This document shows positions 21,947-33,565 of a stretch of 64,000 bases of DNA, in pieces. The position numbers were made by a program, and so were the translations under genes. This DNA is from Stachybotrys elegans (lineage: Eukaryota > Ascomycota > Sordariomycetes > Hypocreales > Stachybotryaceae): positions 186,001 through 250,000 of the forward strand of contig JAGPNK010000010.1 in assembly GCA_020746835.1 (NCBI GenBank). The letters are read 5' to 3'. Under the pieces are notes generated by a model that was not told where the DNA came from, made no database searches, and was given only the letters and a program-made list of their open reading frames with translations. Within the stretch, counting starts at the first letter, position 1, and every line of letters begins with the position of its first letter.

Positions 21947-24751
21947 GATGGAGACAGGTGGAAGAGGAGAAGGGTATCAAAAGACAACTGACGAAGGGAA
22001 TGAGAGGTGGTGAAGAAGAGTAGTACTTGCACAGAAGGCAGCGAGAATAAGAAGCGGAGAGAAAGATAATATGGCTCGCGGCACGGGAGAAACGACACCG
22101 GAGGCGGCAGTGGCTAGATCACCCCACCATGGCCTAGCTGCAAGGAGGGCATCATCGCATCGTGGGCTCGGATGCGGAGAGGTGGGCAAAAAGGGCCTTG
22201 GTTGAGCAGTTCATTTGTTTGGGGCATTCTTGTTGGAGGGGGGAATTCCCCCACCATAGACAGCTCGACGTTCCATGTGTTCCCCCACCTTGGGGGGTTG
22301 AAATCTGGAGGGGAGGGGGGTAGAGCGTCCCATAAAATTTTGGTTAACCCGAAGGATGGAGGAGAGAAGAGGGAGAGCCGGCATGCGGACGTTGTGAGGT
22401 GGGGCCGAGACCGGTGCTGCTCGGTGATTCGGGAGGGGCGTGATTGGTGGAAGATTTCAGCCGATGGGGGACCCCATTTGTAGAGAGAGGAAGCTTGGTG
22501 GTTAAGATGAGTTTTGAAGTTCTACGGAGGTCAAGTTTGGATGAGCTGAAGTGGTACTGTGTTGGTCGTCGATAGATTGCGCACACCATATGCGGGATTG
22601 CGGACTCGCGGTACAAAGAGGGGAATACACTGCGAGCCAGTCCACTTGGAGCAACTCAGGTCATGTAAAAAGAGTTTGACAGGATGCGCTGACCTGCCTG
22701 GGAAATGGAGTATTGATTCACTGCCGCGTAACTGATCGGGCATTTCAGCTGGAAATCACCCGACGGCTCCCCCGCAGCGGGCAGAGGACTCTGGTCACCC
22801 CACCACACTAACAAACAAGTACTACGGTACCTACCTGCATAAGTACCTGGTGCACGGAGAGGTAGTAAGTCAATCGCCCATGGCTGCCTTCTGTGGCTGG
22901 TTATGTGAGGCTGCACGTTAGGCTTTGAAGCTGTGAGGCTGGAGGTGAGGCGGGTGCTGATCAAATTTTGCTCACCTACCCTGTACATGAGCATATCTGC
23001 CAACTCCTCTCTTTTGTCCACGCCTGGATTACGATATGTCTTGGGGGGGCGAGTGAGGAAATTGCGAACGCCTTCGGACATGGAGGTCGACACATCTTTT
23101 CAACTATCTTGTTCAATGCATGTGCTGGTGAGATTGCATATCGTGAGCAGGCGTGAGTCAAATAGAGCGGAAGACAGGACAGCCGGCGTCAAACGTCCCG
23201 TCAGGATCGCGTTATCTCATGCGCGGAACCTGCTTTACGGGAGCAGGATATGATCCAACATCAACCTTGGTTTGCGTGATGCCATCGCAGACTCTCGTAT
23301 GCTGGCTGGTCGGCAGGCTCGCCTCGGCAGCATCATGACATCAGTGGTGCCAGGCCATCCCTGCTTGCCCGGGCACCGAACCGTGCGCCTGGGATCCCTA
23401 AGACATGCGGCCCCTGCGGTTATCAGTGTCCGACGAACCACAGGGGCCGATGGGCGTCGCACGCTCTCTGGGGCGGGGGGGTCTGAGCAGGCGGGTAAGG
23501 GGAGCAGGGGGTCCGTGTGCGTGTCCGCGTATGTAATGGACTTGGTTGCACAGTGCGCGGGCGGCGACGGGCCAAGTGCGGGGGAAAGGGAGAGTCGAGA
23601 CGGACTCTGCTGGCTGTCTCTGATTCTTCTTTGAGAGAGGGACTGAGCGGTGGTGAGTTGAGAATGGTAGGAAGCGAGGCGAGAGGGGGGAAAAGCCTCA
23701 TTTGAGAGTAGGGCGTCCATTTTTTTCTCTCTTTCTTTTTTTCGTGTTTTTCTTTTTTTTACGGCCAAGGAAAATGATGGAATGGGAATGGAAAGCCATG
23801 GATCCCTGGTCGGGCTGGCTGCCAGGCATGCATGCATGCACACACGCGCATGTGTGTGGCCCGGCCACTGATTTTCCTGCTTGCTGCTTCGACATGACAT
23901 CCATGCAGCATTACACACCCGTTGATCTCATCGTTCATTTTCATGGACAGGATGCAAGGGATGGATGACGTGGGCAGCCTAGAAGCACACCAAAAAAGTA
24001 TCCCTGGATGCGGTCAACTGCTAATAACTGCCATTGCGTGCGTATGTGCTATACATGAACGCCGCATATCTCTCTTGATCTTGATGCGCGGGCAATCAAT
24101 CAACCTAGTCTATGTACTCGGCTAATCGTCTTTCCCCTGGATCCTGTCAACCAAGCGCATCATTGAGCTGCAGTGCGCAGAGGCCCCAGAGTGACGAGTG
24201 ACGAGTGACATGCTTAAGCCCAGAGGCTAGAGCCGCTTGTTCCTGCCCGGCTTCATCTAGTCCAGGGGCAACATCCTTTTTTTTTTATTTTTTCACCTTC
24301 GAGATCCCACCTCCTCCTAGGTACCTCTTTGCGCGCGTATCCCATTCTTTCCTATCTCGTTCTTTCTCCTGAACTTTCTTTTTCCTTTCCCCCTTTCCCA
24401 TAACAAAAACCCTCGCTCTCTCTCCGTTGTCCTGGAATCTTTTCTTTCTTGCTCACCCACCCCGGATTCTCCCATAGACCTGTTGTATTCTTACTTACTT
24501 CCGTGGTTGCCGCCGTCATACGTAAGACGTGGAAAACCAAACCGCCTCACACGTCTTACACAAACACGACACTCTGACACTGATTTCTACGGAGCACAAC
24601 CGCCTCACCTGCCTGCCTGCCTCCTCTTAATTAATATCACAAGGCCGCTGCCCCTCCTCCTTCATTCCCCCCTTCCCACCACAGCCCCTAGTCAGGCAAA
24701 TGCTCACCGCCTGATCGCCCTCGACCGAAAATCCTCACCCACATCCCAGAT
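21947..24751. other. 2.8 kb divergent intergenic region
   Basis: The upstream regions of the L-galactonate dehydratase gene (-) and the next gene (+) lie here. G-rich (22225-22330), T-rich (23718-23761) and C/T-rich tracts (24275-24480) dominate. The longest ORF (23235-23918, -) is low-complexity and unconvincing. A long 5' UTR for the downstream gene is plausible. Confidence 0.5.
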
Positions 24752-26089
24752 ATGCCCACAATGGAGACGCTAGGAAGCCGCGTCTTTCCTTTGGTTCAGA
24801 GCCTTCGCCCGTCGAGGAGGAAGCTGCAGAAGAAGGAGGCCAAATCCAAGAGGGATTCCAAAACACATACTTGTACTACTACTAATACCACCACTGCCGC
24901 TGCTGCCAACGCAAATAAGAACAACGCCGGCGTCAACGACAAGAAATCGCCCATCATGAGCACGTCCCCCCACCTGGACAAAGCACCGACTCCCACTACC
25001 TCTACGCCCCGCCACATGAGTGTCGTCGGCGTGCCCAAGTCGCCTGTGCGCCCCGACCTGAGCGACTCCAAATGGGGCGACTATCTCGATCAACAGGATG
25101 CTATGAGCTCCTCAGAAACCACCCTCAAAGCTTCGCCCAGTCCTTCGGAAATGACTATTGCTGTAAACAACATGGCTCTCGCTGATGACTCTCAACCGCC
25201 ACTTATCCCCGAGTTCTCCCATCTCAGAGTCAAGGATGCTTCTCTGCGATTGTCCACGGCCAGCTCAACCACTGTCTGGCCGGAAACCCGCAGGATGTCC
25301 ACTGCTTCACGCCGCCACGCCAAAACTCCCGTCTTTCATATCGGTCAGCTGGAGAAATCTGCCTCGATGAGACATGGTCAGAAGCCGTGTCGCATCGATA
25401 TTATCGCCGAGCAGTATCGTGCACTGCTGGAGTCGCGGGGTCATGATGACGCCGAAGCCGTTTACACCGCTTCTCACTCAGCCACGCCAGCCCTCGCACC
25501 CGCCCTTCCGCTGAATGCCACCAGGATCGACACAATCCCCGAGATTCCACCAAGGGGAAGTGTGCGAGCTCTGCGACTCACCGACAAGAGCAGCAAGTCT
25601 TCCTCACCCTCTCCTCATCGTCAGGACAGCCCCGCAGCCCCGTCGCCAACCTCTGACGGCACCCTGGTGGCCTTTGAAGAGGACACCATCTACTTCAAGC
25701 CCATCTCATTCTCGACAGAGCCCTCGCCAACGGCCAACCAGCACAGCCTTTCAGAAGAAGCCAAGGCCCCTCGCAGGGGCTCCCAAGGCAACCTGGGCCT
25801 CAGCATCTCTGTCGATCTCCTTACCAAAGAGCTATCATCAGTGTTCCTCGATAAGAACACTTCGACGGACTCCGACCCAGCCGCCCTTCAAGTATGGGTC
25901 ATGATTGAGGCCTACGAGCGTCTCCAGCAACGCCTTTCTACCCTCAACCTCCCGGAGGCGGACGTGCAGAATGCAAAGACCGCCATGGGCTCCTGGCTGA
26001 CGTCCTTGTACGCCGTGCACGCATCTCTCACCGGTAGCGACAACATGAGTGAGAGCGATTATGGAGAACTTGCCGAAAACCTGGATTAG
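24752..26089 (+). CDS. Uncharacterised Ser/Thr/Pro-rich protein
   Basis: A single-exon 445-aa ORF with ATGs at 24752 and 24761. I do not recognise a domain. The N-terminus is basic (R-R-K-L-Q-K-K-E-A-K-S-K-R) and is followed by Thr/Asn/Ala repeats. The middle is Ser/Pro-rich with many basic-Ser sites that could be phosphorylated. There are two ordered-looking patches: C-R-I-D-I-I-A-E-Q-Y-R-A-L-L (about 214-227) and a helical C-terminal region (about 345-425) containing V-W-V-M-I-E-A-Y-E-R-L-Q-Q-R-L. The composition and steady codon use argue for a real, largely disordered intracellular protein. No signal peptide or membrane segment is visible. Function unknown. Confidence 0.8.
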   Translation: MPTMETLGSRVFPLVQSLRPSRRKLQKKEAKSKRDSKTHTCTTTNTTTAAAANANKNNAGVNDKKSPIMSTSPHLDKAPTPTTSTPRHMSVVGVPKSPVRPDLSDSKWGDYLDQQDAMSSSETTLKASPSPSEMTIAVNNMALADDSQPPLIPEFSHLRVKDASLRLSTASSTTVWPETRRMSTASRRHAKTPVFHIGQLEKSASMRHGQKPCRIDIIAEQYRALLESRGHDDAEAVYTASHSATPALAPALPLNATRIDTIPEIPPRGSVRALRLTDKSSKSSSPSPHRQDSPAAPSPTSDGTLVAFEEDTIYFKPISFSTEPSPTANQHSLSEEAKAPRRGSQGNLGLSISVDLLTKELSSVFLDKNTSTDSDPAALQVWVMIEAYERLQQRLSTLNLPEADVQNAKTAMGSWLTSLYAVHASLTGSDNMSESDYGELAENLD

Positions 26090-26887
26090 CTGGAGACTGT
26101 TAACTGGTTGCTCATAGAAGGCGTTAGGTTGGATTAGGACAGGACATGACAGGGACAAACGGACAGATCTAACGATCTAGGATAAAGAAAGATGGATTGT
26201 AGGTTAGCGATCCCATCAGGAGTTTTGATCAATCTTATATGGCCGGACTCGGCTTGGAATTCCCAACACCGCCTCACTGTGACTGCCTACGTACGCCATG
26301 CCAAGTTCCGCCTGGCCAGTCTCATCCTTCTCATCCTGCCCTTAGGTGTTAGCTTGACTTAGAAGGAGGAAGCAAATACCACAAGAATCATGTTGACCGA
26401 TTGACAAGTCGTATCCATGTGTTAAGGTTATACTATGGCGAGGATGGCTAGAAGTCCTAGCATGACACTGCATGGGGCAGTAAAAAGAACATAACGATGG
26501 GGCCTATTCGGTCCATACACAAAGCCATAGCTACGACAATTTCCTGCCGCCGTGATGCGAGTGCATCGGCATCCGAGCCCTCAGGTCGTACAGTCCTCAG
26601 TAGATCCCTATACATAGGCCGGTGGCCATCGTTTGAGACCATCAAATTCCAGACAATGCCCTATGTGAGCAGAATATGCATCCATAACGTATTCGAAATT
26701 GAGGCTCTTGTATGTACGTGGTTGGTGAGGCGCCTGTACGTCAGTGGGGCTCGTTACAGAGGAGTGGCGGGCGGCGCCTGTGAACCCAACCGTGAATGTA
26801 CTCCATGGAACCTTGAATCTTGAACCTTGAATCATCATCATCTTTGTACCAACGCACCACATCCCGCACCGTTATTGGCAAGAGAAG
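26090..26887. other. Intergenic region upstream of the ERCC1 homologue
   Basis: About 0.8 kb between two tandem plus-strand genes. I see no convincing ORF or repeat. Confidence 0.5.
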
Positions 26888-28085
26888 ATGAATGACGAGA
26901 CGAGCGCCGAAGATGCCATCCTAGAGGCCATGGCGGCTTCCAGTCAGATGCCCGCACCCACTCGCATCCAGCAGCCCACGCCGCAGAGAGTCACGCAGCC
27001 GACACCGCAACGGCTCGACAGACCGCCTCCAGCAAAGCCCTCTGGGGCCGCCGTCGTGCAGCCGACACCTCAGGCGCTTCCTCCGAAAAAGACCGTCTCG
27101 GCGATCCAAGTCTCGCCTCGCCAGAGAGGCAACCCGGTCCTCACGTGCATCAAGTCAATGCCATGGGAGTACAGCGACATCCCCGCTGATTATGTGCTCG
27201 GCATCACGACTTGCGTGCTGTTCCTCAGGTAAATTGAATCCCGTACATATTTTTGACAAACACGTTCTGACGCACCCAAGTCTCAAATATCATCGCCTCC
27301 ATCCCGAATACATCTACAAACGTATTCGTGATCTCCAGGGCAAATATCAGCTCCGCATCCTCTTGACCATGGTTGACATCCCCAACCACGAGGATTCTCT
27401 ACGAGAGCTATCCAAGACGTCGCTGGTCAACAATGTCACCATCATACTCTGCTGGTCAGCTGCGGAAGCCGCCCGCTACCTGGAACTGTACAAGTCGTAC
27501 GAAAACGCCAACTTCTCTGCAATCCGGGGCCAGCAACCGTCCAGCTACACCGAGAGGCTCGAAGACTTTGTCACGGTTCCCCGGAGCCTGAACAAGTCAG
27601 ACGCGGTGGCCTTGGTGGCCAACTTTGGAAGCCTAAGGAACGCCGTCAATGCAGAACCCGAGCAGCTGGGCATGATTGCTGGCTGGGGTGGAGTCAAGGT
27701 CAAGAGGTGGAAGGAGGCTGTCGAGGAACCGTTCCGGGTCAGGAAGGCTGCCAAACGAGGGCAGACGGTGGCTGCTCCGCGTGAGAGTGCATTGACTGGT
27801 TCCAATGACGATGGGCAGACATCATCAGCGCCTCGGCCAGTGGAGAGATCCTTCGACCCTCCTCCTAGACCTGCGGGCCAGACCAGTACATCTGATCTTG
27901 CTCAAGGCCAGTTCCATTTCCTCGATGATTTAGACGATGAGGATGCTGAAGATGCCCTGCTTGCGGCTGCCCTCGAAGAGTCGAAGCGTACGTCGCAACC
28001 AGGCGAGCCAGCATCGCGAACAGAAGACGACAATTTGAGCGGAGGCGTTGCGGCGGCACTGGCCCGGTTGCGGAACGATAGCTGA
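26888..28085 (+). CDS. rad10: ERCC1/Rad10/Swi10 DNA repair nuclease subunit
   Basis: Exons are 26888-27228 and 27281-28085 (52-nt intron), giving 381 aa. The first 75 residues are Pro/Gln-rich with a repeated Q-P-T-P-Q motif. The central nuclease-like domain (about 80-200) starts R-G-N-P-V-L and crosses the intron at C-V-L-F-L-S-L-K-Y-H-R-L-H-P-E-Y-I, which is diagnostic of ERCC1. It lacks the active-site ERKxxxD, as expected for this non-catalytic partner. A tandem helix-hairpin-helix domain follows (about 215-275). A divergent acidic tail of about 100 residues ends the protein. In the nucleus it pairs with XPF/Rad1 to cut the 5' side of bulky lesions in nucleotide excision repair and in recombination. 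Confidence 0.95.
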
Positions 28086-29105
28086 TCGAGGAAACCAACC
28101 GAGTGCTGCAACAATCCAAAGGTGACGTTACGCGGGCGACTCCACCATCAACAGCCGACATCATTCGATGCCATCACCATCCTAATCTCTTTACCTGAAC
28201 CCCGCCACCGTTCCCCCACCTTTGACGGTGTGCAGATCGCCGTGGCCGGCCATGAACAGAGAACTATCCTGTTTCTTCCTACAGCGTTGCACTGCAGGAG
28301 GGTGCTGCACTGTAACGGTATACTGAACATGATATCATCAAGCCTTCTTGGCATGCCTGTTTCTCACCATTGCGTTTGCAAGATCAGGAGGGTACTGAGA
28401 CGTGGGCTAAATACCTACAGAACAAACACCACACCTACCAATCGTGCACGACAAGTCCATCACCTCAGGAGATGGGAAGGGCCAGCCGCTCGCATTATTT
28501 AGTGGAGCGATCGGAGGCTGTCATTGCATTTGCCCGCAGATCATTTCGATCTTGGGGGTCCCAGCCCTGGTGACAATGAATGCCGGACGCTACCCCGCAA
28601 CCACCACTTTCCCGACGAGGCCAAGGGCGACGGCAGCGAAGAGACGGCAAGGTCGCATCGGATGGGGAAGATGATCTCCTTCTCCTCACCACTCCACAAA
28701 TACCGGCTGGCTGAGCTTTTCTTACAGTACCAGCTTGTTTTGTGCATCACGAGGTTACGACAAGGGTGCCATGTTCCTTGTGTCCTAGATTTGCGCCTGT
28801 CTCACTCAATTTATGAAGCTGACTGCGAGGTCTAGGCTCCTCACCTGCCTAATGGGTTACTGGCCTGGATGGCCCGACCGGCGGGTGAAGGGTAGCAGCC
28901 TGCATAACCATTGACGCAATGCCGACGAGAGAGTTCATGCCTGCAGCGCCACTGCCGGTGCATGCACGTGTCTTGGAGCTTGTGATATGAGCAACTCATT
29001 TGTATATGAGACAGGGCGACCCGCCGCGCAGGTAGTAATGCTGGAAATCTGTCAACTGCGTACGAGCCCTTTGACCCCGACTTTGTGCTTGCTCTGCGAT
29101 ACACC
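28086..29105. other. Intergenic region upstream of the GH47 gene
   Basis: About 1 kb with only short ORFs of random composition. I see nothing supported. Confidence 0.5.
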
Positions 29106-30823
29106 ATGACGCGACCCGACATGCTCTCCGTATGCCTGATAGGGCTGGCTGTCCCAGCGTGGTCCCATCCTGGAGCTCGCACAGAACCAAGACAGGCTGG
29201 ACCCCCAAATGCGCTCAAAGCGTATGCTGTCAAGGAGGCTTTTCAGATCTCGTGGAGGGGCTACTACGAACACGCCTTTCCCAACGACAACCTCCTGCCC
29301 CTAACCAATGGATTTGACAACGACCGGTAAGACTATCCATCCGCGCAGACAGGCGCAGCTCCTTACAAGGTCAGAAACGGCTGGGGTGTGACGGCCATCG
29401 ATTCGCTGAGCACTGCCATTGTGGTCGAGGATGCCACGATTGTCCAGCAGATTCTCGAGTTTGTGCCCACCATCGACTTTACGACCACAGTCGAGTTCAA
29501 CGAGACCGTCTCTGTCTTTGAGACCAACATTCGCTACCTGGGAGGTCTCATTTCTGGTAAGGAGCCCCTCGCATCTTGTTGTGGTTGAAGCCATCTTGAC
29601 GTTTGCCCAGCCTATGATCTCCTGGTGGGGCCGTACAGCCACCTGGTGCAAGATAGCTCGCTGGTAGACAGCCTGCTTGAGCAGGCAGTGACCCTCGCAG
29701 ACACGCTGTCGATTGCCTTTGACACGCCCAGCGGTTTCCCGGACCCAACGCTCTTTCTGAACCCTGCTCCGGCGCGCAGCGGTGCGACGACCAACAACAT
29801 TGCCGAAGCCGGTACGCTCGTCCTGGAATGGACCCGCCTCAGCGACATCACCGGCGATCCCGTCTACGCCGACCTGTCCCAGAGAGCCGAGTCGTACATG
29901 GTCAACCCTACCGGAAGCCCGGAGCCGTTCCCCGGTCTAGTTGGAACGTTTGTCAGCCTCGAGGATGGCAGCTTTGTCGACAGTAACGGCGGCTGGGCTG
30001 CCTACACGGACAGCTTCTACGAGTATCTGATCAAGATGTACTTGTATGACCCTGAGGCGTTCTCCGAGTACAAGGACCGCTGGATCCTCGCTGCCGACTC
30101 AACCATAGAATTCCTGGCCTCTCACCCGACGTCGCGCGAGGAACTGACGTTCCTGTCGCAGTACCGAGGGAACAACACGATTCCGACTTCGGGACACTGT
30201 AGGTGGAACACGGGGACTTGTGTGGGTGTGTATCCGGCTGACCTAGAGCAGTGGCCAGCTTTGCCGGCGGCAATTTCATCCTGGGTGGCATTCTCCTGGG
30301 AGAACAAAAGTACATTGACTTTGGCATCGAGCTCACCGAGTCGTACTACCAGACGTATACCGGCACGGTAACGGGGATTGGCCCCGAAGGCTTCCGATGG
30401 GTCGACAGCGCCCTGGCCGCCGACAACCCCAACAACGCGCCGCCGCCGTCGAACAACGAGGCGTTTTACGAGCAGGCGGGATTCTGGGCAACGTCCTCGG
30501 CGTACATCCTGCGGCCCGAGACGGCCGAGAGCCTGTACTACGCGTACCGCGTCACGGGCGACACAAAGTACCAGGACATGGCGTGGGTGGCCTTCAACCG
30601 CATCAAGGTGCATGCGCGCGTGGGCAGCGGCTACGCCGGCGTGCGGGACGTGAATAACCCTGCGGGCGGCTACATTGATCAGATGCAGAGCTTCTTCCTG
30701 GCCGAGACGATCAAGTATCTGTACCTCATCTTTGCGGAGGAGTCGCCGGTTCAAGTGCAGGTTGATGGGGCGAATGAATGGGTGTACAACACGGAGGCGC
30801 ACCCAGTAAAGGTGCGAGGATAA
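29106..30823 (+). CDS. Secreted GH47 alpha-1,2-mannosidase
   Basis: Exons are 29106-29326, 29375-29556, 29611-30198 and 30252-30823 (introns 48, 54 and 53 nt), giving 520 aa. A signal peptide covers about 1-20. GH47 landmarks appear in order: A-F-Q-I-S-W-R-G-Y-Y with N-G-F (start of the (alpha/alpha)7 barrel), N-G-W-G-V-T-A-I-D-S-L across the first splice, N-I-R-Y-L-G-G-L, N-N-I-A-E-A-G-T-L-V-L-E-W, S-F-Y-E-Y-L-I-K, P-T-S-G-H-L-A-S-F-A-G-G across the last splice, L-R-P-E-T-A-E-S and N-T-E-A-H-P near the C-terminus (the calcium-site Thr region). These are inverting, Ca-dependent enzymes that trim alpha-1,2-mannose from N-glycans. No membrane anchor is visible, which suggests a secreted or luminal enzyme. 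All expected landmarks are present. Confidence 0.95.
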
Positions 30824-30920
30824 AGATGGTTTATAGAATTGAGAAGGGTGAGCAGCAGTATTGAATATGGAAGCACCCGCTCTTTCATCAGGCATTCATG
30901 ACATTGTGTTTGGGTGTTTT

Positions 30921-31130
30921 TCAGCACCCGCCCTCGCGCTTGGCGTACTCCTCCTCCATGCGCTCCTCGTAGAGACGATCGGCCTCCTTCTCCTCCTCCG
31001 TCTTGGGCCGCGTGACGCCGGCGCCCGTGTTTGCGCCAGCGCCTGTGGCGGCGACGGGCGCTGGTTCGGATGCGGCGGGGTCGGTGGTGGCGGCCTTGGA
31101 AGGGTCGGGCTGGTAGAGAGGGAGAGGCAT
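30921..31130 (-). CDS. Small 69-aa hydrophilic protein
   Basis: A short ORF with a good start context (AAAATG). The N-terminal half is Ala/Pro/Thr-rich. The C-terminal half is a charged helix, K-T-E-E-E-K-E-A-D-R-L-Y-E-E-R-M-E-E-E-Y-A, ending in R-E-G-G-C. It resembles tiny conserved ascomycete proteins with a D-R-L-Y-E-E-R-M-E-E-E-Y-A-K-R-E-G-G tail that I recall, but I know no function. It ends 97 nt from the GH47 stop, convergently. A terminal Cys invites thoughts of lipidation, but GGC is not a CAAX box. Confidence 0.6.
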   Translation of the reverse strand: MPLPLYQPDPSKAATTDPAASEPAPVAATGAGANTGAGVTRPKTEEEKEADRLYEERMEEEYAKREGGC

Positions 31131-31566
31131 TTTGAGAGGAAGGGAGAGAGAGAGGTGTATTCGATTTTGGGTGAAGGTGAGCTGAGCTATGAGATAAGAT
31201 GAGGGGTGTTTGCCTGTGGTAGGTATGGCGAGATTTTTTGCTGTGTAGAGGTGGCTATTTTATGGGGAGCGTGGCAGTGGCGAGGTATGCGCAAGCGACG
31301 GGGGCTAGTGAGTGAAAGAGGTAATACCGCACCGGTATGTATGCGAGTTGAATTTAGGATCAAAGTGAGATCTTTCTGTCAGTTTAAGGTTACATACAGG
31401 TATGTTTGTGGAGGCACCATTTCAGGACCCTAGATTCCGGATGCTGCAATAGGGAAATCAGATGGTAAAGGTACCGAAATGTGTGCAAATCATATTATAC
31501 ATTTTCTTCGGATATCGCCTTTTTGGTGTCCTTGGATGCAATATATCCCGACGTGCCAATCATTAT
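31131..31566. other. Intergenic region
   Basis: The 5' flank of the 69-aa gene and the 3' flank of the NAPE-PLD-like gene, both minus strand. No gene is seen. Confidence 0.5.
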
Positions 31567-32843
31567 TCAAAACTCCCTGCTCTCGCCAATGTCGCACACG
31601 TCAAACGCACCCGTCTCAGGAATGCCGCTCCGCTTCAGCGCCTCCTTGAGCAGCACTGGAGGCTCGAGGACGGCCTCGAAGGTCAGGGCCCAGGTGCCCC
31701 AGTGGATGCCCATGGCCCTCGCGCACCGCGTGTCCTTGAAGATCTCGACGGCGTCGTACGGGTTGGCGTGCATGAAGGAGAAGGTCGCCCGGGGGGAGTA
31801 GGCGCCGATGGGGATCAAGCCCAGGTCGTAGGGACCGCGAAGCTCGCCAATCTGCTTGAACTGCGGGTTGCACGGCAGCTGCTGCAGCTCGGGGCCCCAG
31901 TCGTCAATGTTGGGGCCGACCTTGGGCACGGCGCGGTATCCCGTGTCGCCGCCGAACCACACCGACTTGTCGCCCGACTTGACGCCCCAGGAGCACCAGA
32001 GCGTCGTGTCCTTGTCAAAGGGCGTGCGGGCCGACGTGTGCTGGCAGGGCAGGCAGGAGATGCGCGCCGTGATGGTCTCCTCCTCGGCCTTGTCCTGGTC
32101 GCTGCCGACCTTGACCGTCAGGTCGGCGTCCTCCCACCAGTCCAGCTCCGTGACGTGGTCCAATCCCGAGTCGCGGAACCACTTCTCGAGACCCAGGCCG
32201 ACGAAGAATTGCACCTTGGGATGATACTTCTGGACCTCGAGGATGGAAGAGTGAGAGAGGTGGTCGTAGTGACTGTGGCTGATGACGACGGCATCTACAA
32301 TGGGGATGTCCTTGATGTCGCAGGGCCGGGGGGTAAATCGCTTGGGGCCCATGAATGTGAAGGGGGAGCAGCGGTCCTCAAAGACGGGATCGAAGAGGAC
32401 ACGCAGCCCCGACGGATACTCAACGTAGTAGCAAGCATGACCGAGCCATGTCGCACGCAGCTTAGATGAGGCCTTGCGGCTGGGTAGCCACTGGGGCGCC
32501 ACGACGGGCACCGTTGGAGGGGAAGTGTCAGGATACTTGAGGTCACCCTTCAGAACCGGCCTGTGCAGGCGGCGTCAGTACAAGAGGGGTTGGATTTTTG
32601 GAGAAGGAGGTTGGCGCACCACATGACCTGGGCTGTGATGGATAAGGGACCAGGCGCAGCGCCCCAGGATGGGTGAGTGTTCTGGAAGCCGACGACCTTG
32701 CCGCTGCGGAGGATGTGGTGCGGCCTGGCCTCGGCCTCCTTGGGCCGGGACACGTCGGAGATCTTGACGACGGATGACGAGTAGGTGCTGGACATTGTAG
32801 CGGCAGCAGCGGCGGCGGCCAGCTTGATGGTTCTGGTAGCCAT
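31567..32843 (-). CDS. NAPE-PLD-like metallo-beta-lactamase-fold phospholipase
   Basis: Exons on the minus strand are 32843-32620 and 32560-31567 (59-nt intron with a GTGCGC donor), giving 405 aa. The core shows T-W-L-G-H-A, then the zinc motif S-H-S-H-Y-D-H-L (HxHxDH), W-C-S-W-G, W-F-G-G-D-T-G-Y and H-W-G-T-W-A-L-T-F-E with its His. This set is typical of N-acyl-phosphatidylethanolamine-hydrolysing phospholipase D. The family releases N-acylethanolamines from membrane NAPE, and fungal members are little studied. The N-terminus has an Ala run (about 9-15) that could be part of a weak targeting sequence; no clear transmembrane helix is seen. The length is close to animal NAPE-PLD (about 395 aa). 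The substrate is inferred from the family only. Confidence 0.9.
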
Positions 32844-33565
32844 TGGGGGGGTTGAAGGTGGGGGGGAGACGATTTATTTATCTTTTATGAAGCGCGCGGA
32901 TTCTGCGGAAACGCAAGCCCGCTGCACCGTGCTCTGTGCCAAGTGACGAAGCAATGGATGCAGGATCACTGGTTGTGGGATGGATTAAAAGGGAGTGAGG
33001 CGCAGAGTCCCAATTCGGACTCGGACTCGGGCTCGGGCAGCCTAATCGCGCGTCGAGACGGCACAAACGTTGACCTGGGTGAGACCCCTGGCCAGTGAGA
33101 CGACTGGGGGATGCAGAGGGCTTACCTGGAAGCTTATCAGCCAGGCTCGCTGGTGGAATAAGCAGACCAATCTTGAATAGCTGCAGGTCCCGAACTCAAC
33201 TCTGGCGTCTCTCCACTGATTCCGGGGCTTAGCTGGACTGATAGATGGATCGATCATGGTTGCGGAGTTAACGGACTGGCCCGGCCGGGAGTGGAGGAGT
33301 GTCCACATGATTGATGATCAATTGAATGAGAGCGAGAGACGACGCTGCTATGTACAGTAAAGAGTGGATGAAGCTATATACAATCCATAGACTATTTTGC
33401 ACTGATGGAAACGAATGTGCAGCTGAAGAGGGAAGGCACCTTCCACTGTCTTCAATCGGAGGTTATGAAATTATGCACACGAAGAAATAATGCACAAAAC
33501 GAGAGTTATTAGGGCAGGCAAGTCTCCCCGCAACCTCCTGCCACCAAGAAACAGAAACACGCACC
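32844..33565. other. Intergenic region
   Basis: Between two minus-strand genes. It contains a short CGGACTCGGACTCGGGCTCGGG repeat near 33015-33036. No gene is seen. Confidence 0.5.

Noticed and set aside
23235..23918. 227-codon minus-strand ORF
   Set aside because: Low-complexity (poly-Lys/Ser/Pro) from T-rich and G-rich tracts; no conserved-looking segment.
31462..32469. 335-codon open frame on the plus strand over the NAPE-PLD-like gene
   Set aside because: An antisense shadow; no motif.
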